Below, one piece after another: positions 9,294 to 16,251 of a stretch of 64,000 nucleotides of DNA. Both the position numbers and the translations under genes were made by a program. How positions within the stretch are numbered: position 1 is the first letter of the stretch; each line of letters opens with the position of its first letter. The notes under the pieces were generated by a model. That model was given only the letters and a program-made list of their open reading frames with translations. It was not told where the DNA came from and did no database searches. Source of the stretch: CAVZVW01 sp963778845 (GTDB taxonomy: Bacteria; Actinomycetota; Actinomycetes; Actinomycetales; Kineosporiaceae); the NCBI GenBank assembly GCA_963778845.1, contig CAVZVW010000009.1:372001-436000 (forward strand). The letters are read 5' to 3'.

Positions 9294-10496
9294 TCAGCCC
9301 GCCGCCGCGGCGTCCAGGTCCTCGATCCGCGCCAGTGACGGGCCGCGTTGCGCCGCCAGGTCACTCCCGACGTGCTCGGCTTCCCGCATGACCCGCAGGA
9401 CGTTGCGGCCGGCGACGGCCCGCAGGTCCTCGTCGCTGTAGCCGCGCGAGCGCAGCTCGGCGAACAGACGTGGGTAGGCGGCGACGTCCTCCAGGCCCTC
9501 CGGCAGCACGTCGACGCCGTCGAAGTCGCCGCCGATGCCCACATGCGCGATGCCGGCCACGTCCCGGACGTGGTCGACGTGGTCGGCGACCTGGGCGATC
9601 GTGGCCGCCGGCGCCGGGTGAGCGTCGTCCCAGCTGCGCAGCTCCGCCTCGACGTCCGCGTCGTCGAGGGCCTCGCGCAGGCGCGCCCGGTGCGCGGACC
9701 GGGCCAGCCAGACCTCGGCGACCTCCTGGCTGACGAACCCCGGCACGAACGTGACCATGCAGACGCCGCCGTTGCCGGGTAGCCGGGCGAGGACGTCGTC
9801 GGGCACGTTGCGGGGGTGGTCGCACAGGGCCCTGGCGCTGGAGTGGGTGAAGACGACCGGGGCGGACGTCGCTCCGAGGGCTGCGTGCATCGTCGTCGCG
9901 GCCACGTGCGAGAGGTCCACGAGCATGCCGATGCGGTTCATCTCCGCCACGACCTCGACGCCGAAGCGGGTGAGGCCGCCGTGGCGCGCGGTGTCGGTGG
10001 CCGAGTCGGCCCACGGGGTGCTCTCGTTGTGCGTCAGAGTCATCGACCGGGCGCCGAGGGCGGCCATCATTCGCAGCGCCGCCAGGGAGCAGCCGATGGA
10101 GTGCCCGCCCTCCATGCCGGCCAGGCAGGCGATCCGGCCACCGGCGCGCGCCCGCTCCACGTCGTCGGCCGTTACCGCTTTCGCCAGCTCGGCGGGGTAG
10201 CGCCCGAGCATGGCGTGCCAGGCGTCCAGCTGCTGCAGGGTCGCCAGCACGGCCTCGCCGTCCGGCAGGGTCGAGGGCACGTAGACCGACCAGATCTGCG
10301 CGCCGACGCCGCCTTCCCGAAGCCGAGGGAGGTCGGTGTGCAGCGACGGGACGCCGGCCGCGACGTCCAGCTTCGAGAAGTCGTAGCCGGCCCGCACCCG
10401 CATCTCCCACAGCAGGTCGTTGTGCCCGTCCAGCAGGGGGGACTCTGCGAGCAGGTGGCGCAGGTCGTCGGTGGTCACCCGGGGAGTCTTGCGCAC
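9294..10496 (-). CDS. Membrane dipeptidase (renal dipeptidase-like), peptidase M19
   Basis: A 400-residue zinc dipeptidase of the amidohydrolase superfamily. The first metal motif H-x-D appears as LLDGHNDLLW. The bridging Glu is in AGMEGGHSIG, and later ligands are in TLTHNEST, MLVDLSHVA and FTHSSARAL. The Asp near the end (IGGDFDGVD) matches the family's catalytic region. The gene is convergent with the amidase and may share a catabolic role. The start is a GTG that gives RKTPRVTTDDL; a second GTG six codons on is equally possible. Confidence 0.88.
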   Translation of the reverse strand: MRKTPRVTTDDLRHLLAESPLLDGHNDLLWEMRVRAGYDFSKLDVAAGVPSLHTDLPRLREGGVGAQIWSVYVPSTLPDGEAVLATLQQLDAWHAMLGRYPAELAKAVTADDVERARAGGRIACLAGMEGGHSIGCSLAALRMMAALGARSMTLTHNESTPWADSATDTARHGGLTRFGVEVVAEMNRIGMLVDLSHVAATTMHAALGATSAPVVFTHSSARALCDHPRNVPDDVLARLPGNGGVCMVTFVPGFVSQEVAEVWLARSAHRARLREALDDADVEAELRSWDDAHPAPAATIAQVADHVDHVRDVAGIAHVGIGGDFDGVDVLPEGLEDVAAYPRLFAELRSRGYSDEDLRAVAGRNVLRVMREAEHVGSDLAAQRGPSLARIEDLDAAAAG

Positions 10497-10585
10497 CGGG
10501 GGTGAGGCCGGTGGGCTCGGCGTCGCGAGGCGGGTGAGGCAAGCCTTCGCGGCGGCGGCCCCGGGGCACCTGCCACCCTGGAGCG

Positions 10586-11506
10586 GTGGACGACGCGGCG
10601 ACCTCGACCCCCAGCGTGGGCTCCACGCCTGCGGCCCCCAGGCTGGTGCGCTTCGCCGTGCTCTCCATCGCGGCGGCCCTGGTCACCATCGGGCTGAAGT
10701 GGGGCGCCTATGTCGTGACCGGCTCGGTCGGGCTGCTCTCCGACGCCGCCGAGTCCGTCGTCAACCTCGTCGCCGCCGTGGTCGCTCTCATCGCCTTGAA
10801 GGTGGCCGCGCGCCCCGCCGACGACAACCACCACTACGGGCACGGCAAGGCCGAGTACTTCTCCGCCGGCGTCGAGGGTCTGATGATCTTCGTCGCCGCC
10901 GCCGTCATCCTCGTCAGCGCCGTCCAGCGACTCATCAACCCCGAGCCTCTGCAGAGCATCGGTGTCGGGCTCGCCATCTCCACGGTGGCGGCTGCGGTGA
11001 ACGGCGTGGTGGGCGTGCTGCTGATCCGCGCCGGCCGCCTGTACCGGTCGGTCACGCTCGCCGCCGACGGCAAGCACCTCATGACCGACGTCTGGACGTC
11101 GGTGGGGGTGATCATCGGCGTCCTGCTTGTCGGGGTGACGCACTGGCTGCGCCTGGACCCGATCGTCGCCATCGCTGTCGGGCTGAACATCCTCGTCACC
11201 GGGTCGCGGCTGGTCGCGCAGTCCGTGCGGTCGCTGCTGGACGCCGCGATGCCGCCGGCGGACCAGGCCGTCGTCGTCGGCGTGCTCGACCGCTTCTGCC
11301 TCGGCGAGATCGGCTATGCGAACCTGCGCACCCGGGAGTCGGGGCGGCATCGCTTCGTCTCGGTGGATCTCGAGGTGCCGGGTGACTGGAGCGTCCTGAG
11401 GGGCAACGACCTCGCGGAGGCCGTCGCCGCCGCCATCCGCCAGGAACTGCCGGAGACCACCGTCCAACCGCGGCTGGCCCCGCGCTCCGCTCCCACCTCG
11501 GTCTAG
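10586..11506 (+). CDS. Cation diffusion facilitator (CDF) family metal transporter
   Basis: An inner-membrane divalent metal exporter of 306 residues with six predicted helices and a short cytoplasmic C-terminal domain. The transport-site residues are present: LLSDAAESVVN in helix 2 and DGKHLMTDVWTS in helix 5. The HHYGHGKAEYFS segment between helices 2 and 3 is the CDF signature. The helix-2 SDAxxS pattern is compatible with Zn, Mn or Fe, so the metal cannot be fixed. It starts with GTG, about 90 bp from the divergent dipeptidase gene. Confidence 0.9.
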   Translation: MDDAATSTPSVGSTPAAPRLVRFAVLSIAAALVTIGLKWGAYVVTGSVGLLSDAAESVVNLVAAVVALIALKVAARPADDNHHYGHGKAEYFSAGVEGLMIFVAAAVILVSAVQRLINPEPLQSIGVGLAISTVAAAVNGVVGVLLIRAGRLYRSVTLAADGKHLMTDVWTSVGVIIGVLLVGVTHWLRLDPIVAIAVGLNILVTGSRLVAQSVRSLLDAAMPPADQAVVVGVLDRFCLGEIGYANLRTRESGRHRFVSVDLEVPGDWSVLRGNDLAEAVAAAIRQELPETTVQPRLAPRSAPTSV

Positions 11507-11592
11507 CGCCCGCGCCGTTACCGGCCCCGACCGGCGGCCCGGTCACTGCGCGTGGCGCACCTGGATGGCGGCTCTCGGGGTTGAGCCCTGGC

Positions 11593-11823
11593 CTAGAGCA
11601 GGTGCAGCCCGGCCGTGCCCGCAGGGATCTGCCGGACGCCCTTGTCCCCGAAGTCGACGGTCACGAAGCTCTCGTCGACCTTCACGACCCGACCCATCCC
11701 GCAGCTGTCCAGGGTCACGCGAGCACCAACGTCGAAGCCGCTCGTCGACGGCGCGGGCACATCCCGGCGCTTGAAAGGGCTGGTCGCGAGGTGGCGTCGC
11801 GGCGTGGGGAGGCGAGTGCTCAT
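11593..11823 (-). CDS. Small conserved hypothetical protein, beta-rich (KOW/SH3-like)
   Basis: A 76-residue protein with a basic, Pro/Thr-rich N terminus and a compact C-terminal domain (FDVGARVTLDSCGMGRVVKV, then FVTVDFGDKGVRQIPAG) that reads like a small SH3/KOW-type beta barrel. Similar short proteins occur across actinobacteria without assigned function. The ATG is chosen because the longer frame upstream is low-complexity Arg/Pro sequence. It is convergent with the CDF transporter gene. Confidence 0.6.
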   Translation of the reverse strand: MSTRLPTPRRHLATSPFKRRDVPAPSTSGFDVGARVTLDSCGMGRVVKVDESFVTVDFGDKGVRQIPAGTAGLHLL

Positions 11824-12119
11824 ACTCCAGAATCGCTGTTGACGTCGACAAACGCCAGCGACGCGGCGCGCCTTGCCCACTCGAGCGTGCCTGACGCACC
11901 GTGGAGGGCAGACACAGGCCCCCGGCCGGGGGTGGCGACAGGGCGTCGGCGCGACAGACCGGCGTGGCGTACGACGAGGGCCTGGCTGACTGCATCCGGT
12001 CCGGCTGCCGCCGTCACCCTCGGTGAGGGGGCAGAGGACGACGCTGCCCAGGTCGGGGGACGCCGCGGGCACGGGTCGGGTGGTTGTGGTCGAGGCCGGT
12101 CTGCGGCGAGGCTTCGGTC

Positions 12120-12500
12120 ATGGCATCCGCCCCGCGACTGACGCTGACCACCGTGAACCTCAGCGCGCCCGCCCCTGGAGTGTTGGCTCGCTTCTACGCG
12201 CGGCTTCTCGGCTGGGAGATCGGGACCGAGGAGCCGGACTGGGTGGTGCTGCGACCGGCTGCCGGTGGCGTCGGCCTGGCCTTCCAGACCGAGCCGTCCT
12301 ACGCCCGACCGACCTGGCCGGCGAACGACCGGGACCAGCAGATGATGATGCACCTGGAGATCCGCGTGGACGACCTCGATGCGGCCGGGGTCCACGCCAG
12401 CGCCTGCGGGGCGACTCTCGCCGAGTTCCAGCCCCAGGACGACGTCCGCGTGTACCTCGACCCCGACGGGCACCCCTTCTGCCTGTGGCTCGGCCACTGA
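12120..12500 (+). CDS. VOC-superfamily (glyoxalase/bleomycin-resistance-like) protein
   Basis: A 126-residue single-module vicinal-oxygen-chelate protein. It shows the beta-alpha-beta-beta-beta pattern: VNLSAPAPGVLARFYARLLGWEI, then VVLRPAAGGVGLAFQ, and MMHLEIRVDDLDAAG followed by VRVYLDPDGHPFCLW. A His in MHLEI and the acidic/aromatic end of the last strand occupy usual metal-ligand positions. Related proteins include many uncharacterised actinobacterial dioxygenase-like proteins, so a function cannot be assigned. Start is an ATG giving ASAPRLTL. Confidence 0.8.
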   Translation: MASAPRLTLTTVNLSAPAPGVLARFYARLLGWEIGTEEPDWVVLRPAAGGVGLAFQTEPSYARPTWPANDRDQQMMMHLEIRVDDLDAAGVHASACGATLAEFQPQDDVRVYLDPDGHPFCLWLGH

Positions 12501-12593
12501 CGGCGGCGTCTCAGGGGTCGACCGGCAACCGGGCTCCTCCCGCGGCGTAGCCCGTGCCGGCTGCACACCACCTGAAGACCGAGGAGTCCACCA

Positions 12594-13073
12594 GTGATCC
12601 ACGCACGAGGTCTCGTGCAGACGTTCCACACGCGCAAGGGACGGCAGCAGCGCGACGTCCAGGCTGTCGACGGTGTTGACCTCGACATCGCCGAAGGCGA
12701 GGTCGTCGCGTTCCTGGGCCCGAACGGCGCGGGCAAGACCACCACCTTGCGCATGCTCACGACCCTTCTGCGCCCGACCGCCGGCACAGCCATCGTGGCC
12801 GGGTACGACGTCCTGCGGGACTCGCTGCAGGTGCGTCGCCGGATCGGGTACGTGTCCCAGGTCGGCGGGGCCTTCAGCGGGGCACGTGCCGGGGACGAAG
12901 TGATGGACCACGGCATGCTCTACGGCCGTTCGCGCCGGGACGTCGAGGCTCACGGCAAGCAGCTTCGAGCAGCTCCAGCTCGACGGGCTGTGGGACCGCA
13001 TGCCGAAGACGATGTCCGGTGGTCAGGAGAGGCGCCTCGACATCGTGACGGGCCTCATCCACGAGCCCATCCG
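12594..13073 (+). pseudogene. ABC-2 exporter ATPase, frameshifted and truncated (DrrA-like)
   Basis: Starts as a good daunorubicin-resistance-type ATPase: VDGVDLDIAEGEVVAFLGPNGAGKTTTLRML with an intact Walker A, then the Q-loop region GYVSQVGGAFSG. Near 12975 the frame changes by one extra base; the other frame continues with EQLQLDGLWDRMPKTMSGGQERRLD and VTGLIHEP, including the ABC signature. The sequence then breaks off before Walker B, the D loop and the H loop, and runs straight into permease sequence. It cannot encode a working ATPase as it stands. Confidence 0.85.
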
Positions 13074-13805
13074 TCATCGTCTTCCGGCGCCAGCTGCGGA
13101 TGAACCTGCGCAACCCCGCCTGGGTCATCATCGGGATGCTGCAGCCGGTGCTCTACCTGCTGCTGTTCGGGCCGCTGCTGACGCCCCTGGTCGAGCGCCT
13201 CGGTGCCACCAACGCCTACACGTTCTTCGTGCCGGGTCTGCTGGTCCAGCTCGGGATCTTCGGGGCGTTCTTCGCCGGGTTCAGCCTCATCGGCGAGTGG
13301 CGGGAGGGCGTCATCGAGGGCGAGCGGGTCCCCCCGCGAGCCGCACAGCCCTGCTGGTCGGCCGGCTGGGACGTGACCTGCTCCAGCTTCTGGTCCAGCG
13401 ATGATCCTGGTCGGCCTCGGGCTCGCGATGGGCATGGACGCCTCCGTCCCGGGGATCGTCCTCGGCATCGTGCTCACCTTGTGCGTGGGCGGGGCCTGCG
13501 CGGCGTCGTCCAACGCCCTCGCGCTCAGCACCAAGAGCGAGGAGGTCATGGCGCCGGTGATCAACATGGTGATGATGCCGGTGCTGCTGCTGTCCGGGAT
13601 CCTGCTGCCGATGACCATCGGCCCCGAGTGGCTGCAGCAGGCCAGCGCCGTCATGCCGATCAGGCACATCGTGGACGCCGTGCGCAGTGCTTTCGGCGGC
13701 GACCTCAGTCCTTCGGTCCTGGCGTGGGGGATGATCTGGGCCGTGACGCTCCTCGGCCTGTCGCTGTGGTGGGGCACCGCGACCTTCAAGAAGCAGAACG
13801 CATGA
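13074..13805 (+). pseudogene. ABC-2 exporter permease, truncated and twice frameshifted (DrrB-like)
   Basis: Reading resumes as a permease lacking its first residues (PSVIVFRRQLRMNLRNPAW, then YLLLFGPLLTPLVERLG). The frame is lost near 13331, at a run of six C in GERV-CC. It continues one frame over as SRTALLVGRLGRDLLQLLVQ and is lost again near 13402. The last third is open (13401-13805) with the transmembrane stretches IVLGIVLTLCVGGACAASS and MMPVLLLSGILLPM. Both frame changes are consistent with single missing bases. The last piece could still be translated, but a full transporter cannot be made. Confidence 0.85.
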
Positions 13806-13823
13806 TCACGGCGAGCGGGCCGG

Positions 13824-14417
13824 TCAGCCGTCGACCTGGTTGCGGACGCGGTGGCCGGGGGAGCGGGGCCACTCGTCAGCCAGCAGGGCGAAGACCATCT
13901 CGTCCGACCAGTCGCCCTTGAACATCTCGTTGGCGAGGAAGTGAGCCTCCTGGCGCATGCCCAGCCGGGTCGCCAGGTTCGCCGAGCGGGAGTTCCGCGC
14001 GTCGAGGCGGGCGCAGACCCGGTGCAGGCCGAGCTGTTCGAAGGCGAGCCCGAGCACCGCCGCGCATGCCTCGGTGGCAAGCCCCTGCCCGCTGACGTGG
14101 GGGTGGAACACGTAGCCGAGCTCACCGCCGGCGTGCTCGCGGCTCCGGAAGAACAAGACCACGTCGCCGATCAGCCGGTTGCTCGTCGCCAGCTCGACCC
14201 CCAGGAACAGCGCGTGGCCCTCCGCGATGATCTCGGTTCGGGACATGTCGTCCGCGAGGCGCTTCAGCAGGAGCTCACGGGTCATCGGCTCGAAGGGCAG
14301 GTATCGGCATACGTCGGCCCGACCCCGGTACGTCAGCAGGGCATCGACGTCCGCGGCCGACAACGGCCGAAGTCTCAACCGCCTCGTCAGCACCGGGTAG
14401 GTGGGGCGCAGCTGCAT
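13824..14417 (-). CDS. GNAT-family N-acetyltransferase (RimJ/RimL-like)
   Basis: A 197-residue acetyltransferase: TRRLRLRPLSAADVDALL at the start, GDVVLFFRSREHAGGELGYVFHPHVSGQGLATEA with the acetyl-CoA loop Q/R-x-x-G-x-G/A (SGQGLA), and RVCARLDARNSRSANLATRLGM as motif B. This arrangement is that of ribosomal-protein acetyltransferase-like GNATs, which often act on small molecules or antibiotics instead. The ATG at 14417 fits the family N terminus; a longer frame would run into the 18-bp tandem repeats upstream. Confidence 0.85.
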   Translation of the reverse strand: MQLRPTYPVLTRRLRLRPLSAADVDALLTYRGRADVCRYLPFEPMTRELLLKRLADDMSRTEIIAEGHALFLGVELATSNRLIGDVVLFFRSREHAGGELGYVFHPHVSGQGLATEACAAVLGLAFEQLGLHRVCARLDARNSRSANLATRLGMRQEAHFLANEMFKGDWSDEMVFALLADEWPRSPGHRVRNQVDG

Positions 14418-14454
14418 GCTGCCCATCGTGCCAAAGGGAGGGGCGGCACTCTGC

Positions 14455-14520
14455 GTGGCCGTGCGTGTCTGCGTGGCCGTGCGTGTCTGCGTGGCCGTGC
14501 GTGTCCGCGTGGCCGTGCAT
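14455..14520. repeat. 18-bp tandem repeat, about 3.7 copies
   Basis: The unit GTGGCCGTGCGTGTCTGC repeats head to tail, with one base change in the third copy and a partial fourth. It lies directly upstream of the GNAT gene, on the opposite side from the subtilase-like gene. In one frame it reads as repeated HGHADT, but this is most likely non-coding. Confidence 0.9.
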
Positions 14521-14617
14521 GCGATCTTGCTTTGACAGGGCCAGGAGACCGGTCGGGAACCCGCTGCCGACACCTCGGCGACCGGCGACGTATCCACAGA
14601 CGTAGGTCCCCTCTCTA

Positions 14618-14655
14618 CCTACGGGACCGTCCGACGCCTACCGGACCGTTCGACG
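14618..14655. promoter_or_regulatory. Paired 19-bp direct repeat upstream of the subtilase-like gene
   Basis: Two adjacent 19-bp copies, CCTACGGGACCGTCCGACG and CCTACCGGACCGTTCGACG, lie 14 bases before the AAGGAG ribosome site. A six-base inverted repeat GGTCCC/GGGACC (14605-14610 and 14623-14628) overlaps the first copy. Adjacent near-identical copies in a leader suggest a binding site for a dimeric regulator or an activator next to the promoter; this is inference. Confidence 0.4.
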
Positions 14656-14689
14656 AACCAACGCCTCGAAGGAGAGGAGACGACCCACC

Positions 14690-16159
14690 ATGCGTGCTTC
14701 CATGGCCCGAGCACTGCTGGGTACCGCAACACTCGTCGGCTCGCTCGTCGTGATCGGCTCATCATCGGCCGACGCAGCGAGCGCCTACCCCACCCCTCAG
14801 CAGGTGGCCGGCTACACCGCCGGCACCTGCCTGGAGGGCCTGACCGTCGATGCCGACTGCTCAGGCGCGAGCGTGCTCGCCCTGAACTGGCGGCTGGCCG
14901 GGCTCGCGCAGACCAACGCGATCCTTGCCGCCAACCCCGACCTGGCAACCGACACCACGAACTGCCCCGCGTCGATCTACCGCAAGAGCGTCGTGATCTC
15001 CCGCGTCCCGCGGGCGGCGTTCGTCACCCGGTACGTGCTGCCACCGGGGGTAACCGTGACCCCCTCGACGCTGCCCGTTCCCGCGGGGTTCTTCGCGCTG
15101 ACGATCGCGGACAGCCACAACCCGCCCGTCTACAACGACGCGTACCGCCTCGTCGACTGGCTGTACAACCAGCAGATCCACCACCACAAGGCCGTGGCAG
15201 CCGGCTGGGTCGCACCCGACTACGTGCTGTCCGCCAGCGGCTACCCCAAGCCTGTGATGGCCCCGGGAACCGCCCCGCTGCCCCCCGGCGGGCTGTCGCA
15301 GTGGACCTCGCCGGTCTCGGTCGGCGCGGTGCGCCGCCTGCTGATCTTCGACAACACCGCCTCGAAGTCCGACGTCACCATCCCCGACGGTTGGCTCGAC
15401 CCGGCAGCCGGCCACGGCGTCTTCATCCGCTCCATGGGGGACTCGGCGTTCGGCCTGCCGGCCGGCACCACCAGGCTCATCGACGTCACCGACGCGCGCG
15501 GCCTTCTGGACGAGGCGGGGATCGCACGGGTGATGGACTCCTACACCTACCAGGCCACGGACGTCGCCAACCTCTCCGCAGGCACCTACGCGTGCGTGTC
15601 CCAGGGGCAGACGGTGCCGCCGCTGATGCTGGCCGACATGGTCCGCCAGCTGCAGGCTCAGTCGGTGCACCTGGTGGCTGCCGCAGGCAACATGGGCGTC
15701 ACCACGCCCTTCTACCCAGCCGCCTACGGCGTCCTGCGCACCCCGTCGTGGCAACCGAGCGGCTGCCCTCCCGGCGGCGTCCTCGTCGCCGATCTGTGCA
15801 TGGTGGACCGCTCGGCAGCCGTGACCTCGGTCGGGTCTGTCCAGAGTCTTACCGGCAGCCTTCGCCTCTATCACCGCTACACCGGCGGCCAGCTGCCACC
15901 GCTGATCTCGGAGTTCTCCAACCGGGGTCCGTGGGTGGAGGCCTGGGCTGACGGTGAGGGCATCGTGAGCGCCTACACCGACGGCCCCTACCGGTACTGC
16001 GTCAACAGCGGAAGCGTCTGCGACCTCGGGGACGGCACCAACCTGGCACTCGACCTGGCCCCGACCTCGCACCTCGGCCCCCTGGCCCTGTGGAGCGGCA
16101 CGTCCTTCGCCGCACCGCAGGTCGCGATCTGGATCGCCGCCGGCAACCCGGCTCCCTAG
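14690..16159 (+). CDS. Secreted subtilase-like (S8) serine protease, divergent
   Basis: A 489-residue exported protein. A signal peptide (ARALLGTATLVGSLVVIGSS ending ADAASA) fits secretion. Weak but ordered S8 features follow: D221 in LLIFDNTAS, H242 in the GHG of AGHGVFIRSMGD, oxyanion Asn N334 in VAAAGNMG and S472 in WSGTSFAAPQVA near the C terminus. D-to-H spacing is only 21 residues, shorter than in classical subtilisins, and the sequence is Cys-containing, so activity is not certain. Residues 30-200 form an extra N-terminal region of unknown role. AAGGAGAGGA precedes the ATG. The next gene, 92 bp on, is a TPR-CHAT protease. It could instead be a catalytically altered binding protein. Confidence 0.75.
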   Translation: MRASMARALLGTATLVGSLVVIGSSSADAASAYPTPQQVAGYTAGTCLEGLTVDADCSGASVLALNWRLAGLAQTNAILAANPDLATDTTNCPASIYRKSVVISRVPRAAFVTRYVLPPGVTVTPSTLPVPAGFFALTIADSHNPPVYNDAYRLVDWLYNQQIHHHKAVAAGWVAPDYVLSASGYPKPVMAPGTAPLPPGGLSQWTSPVSVGAVRRLLIFDNTASKSDVTIPDGWLDPAAGHGVFIRSMGDSAFGLPAGTTRLIDVTDARGLLDEAGIARVMDSYTYQATDVANLSAGTYACVSQGQTVPPLMLADMVRQLQAQSVHLVAAAGNMGVTTPFYPAAYGVLRTPSWQPSGCPPGGVLVADLCMVDRSAAVTSVGSVQSLTGSLRLYHRYTGGQLPPLISEFSNRGPWVEAWADGEGIVSAYTDGPYRYCVNSGSVCDLGDGTNLALDLAPTSHLGPLALWSGTSFAAPQVAIWIAAGNPAP

Positions 16160-16190
16160 CCTGCCGAACGCCGCCGGCATGACCCGCGGC

Positions 16191-16245
16191 CGGTCCTCAG
16201 GGTAGCCTCACCGGCATCCGTCGGTGGGGCCCACCCTGAGGACCG
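16191..16245 (+). promoter_or_regulatory. Long imperfect hairpin covering the CHAT gene ribosome-binding site
   Basis: A 13-bp perfect inverted repeat (CGGTCCTCAGGGT, 16191-16203, against ACCCTGAGGACCG, 16233-16245) encloses a second arm pair (CCTCACCG, 16206-16213, against CGGTGGGG, 16222-16229) around an eight-base loop. In RNA this would form a stem of more than 20 pairs. The 3' arm contains TGAGGA, the only good Shine-Dalgarno candidate for the GTG at 16252, so folding would hide it. No U-run follows, so it is not an ordinary terminator. It may be a translational switch, a processing site between the two genes, or a DNA operator. Confidence 0.65.
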
Positions 16246-16251
16246 TGTCGC

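Noticed and set aside
14275..14520. Minus-strand frame with repeated HGHADT, like a metal-binding peptide
   Set aside because: It is produced by the 18-bp tandem repeat, overlaps the GNAT gene in another frame and has no ribosome site.
16191..16245. Rho-independent terminator after the subtilase-like gene
   Set aside because: No T run follows the stem and the stem contains the next gene's ribosome site.
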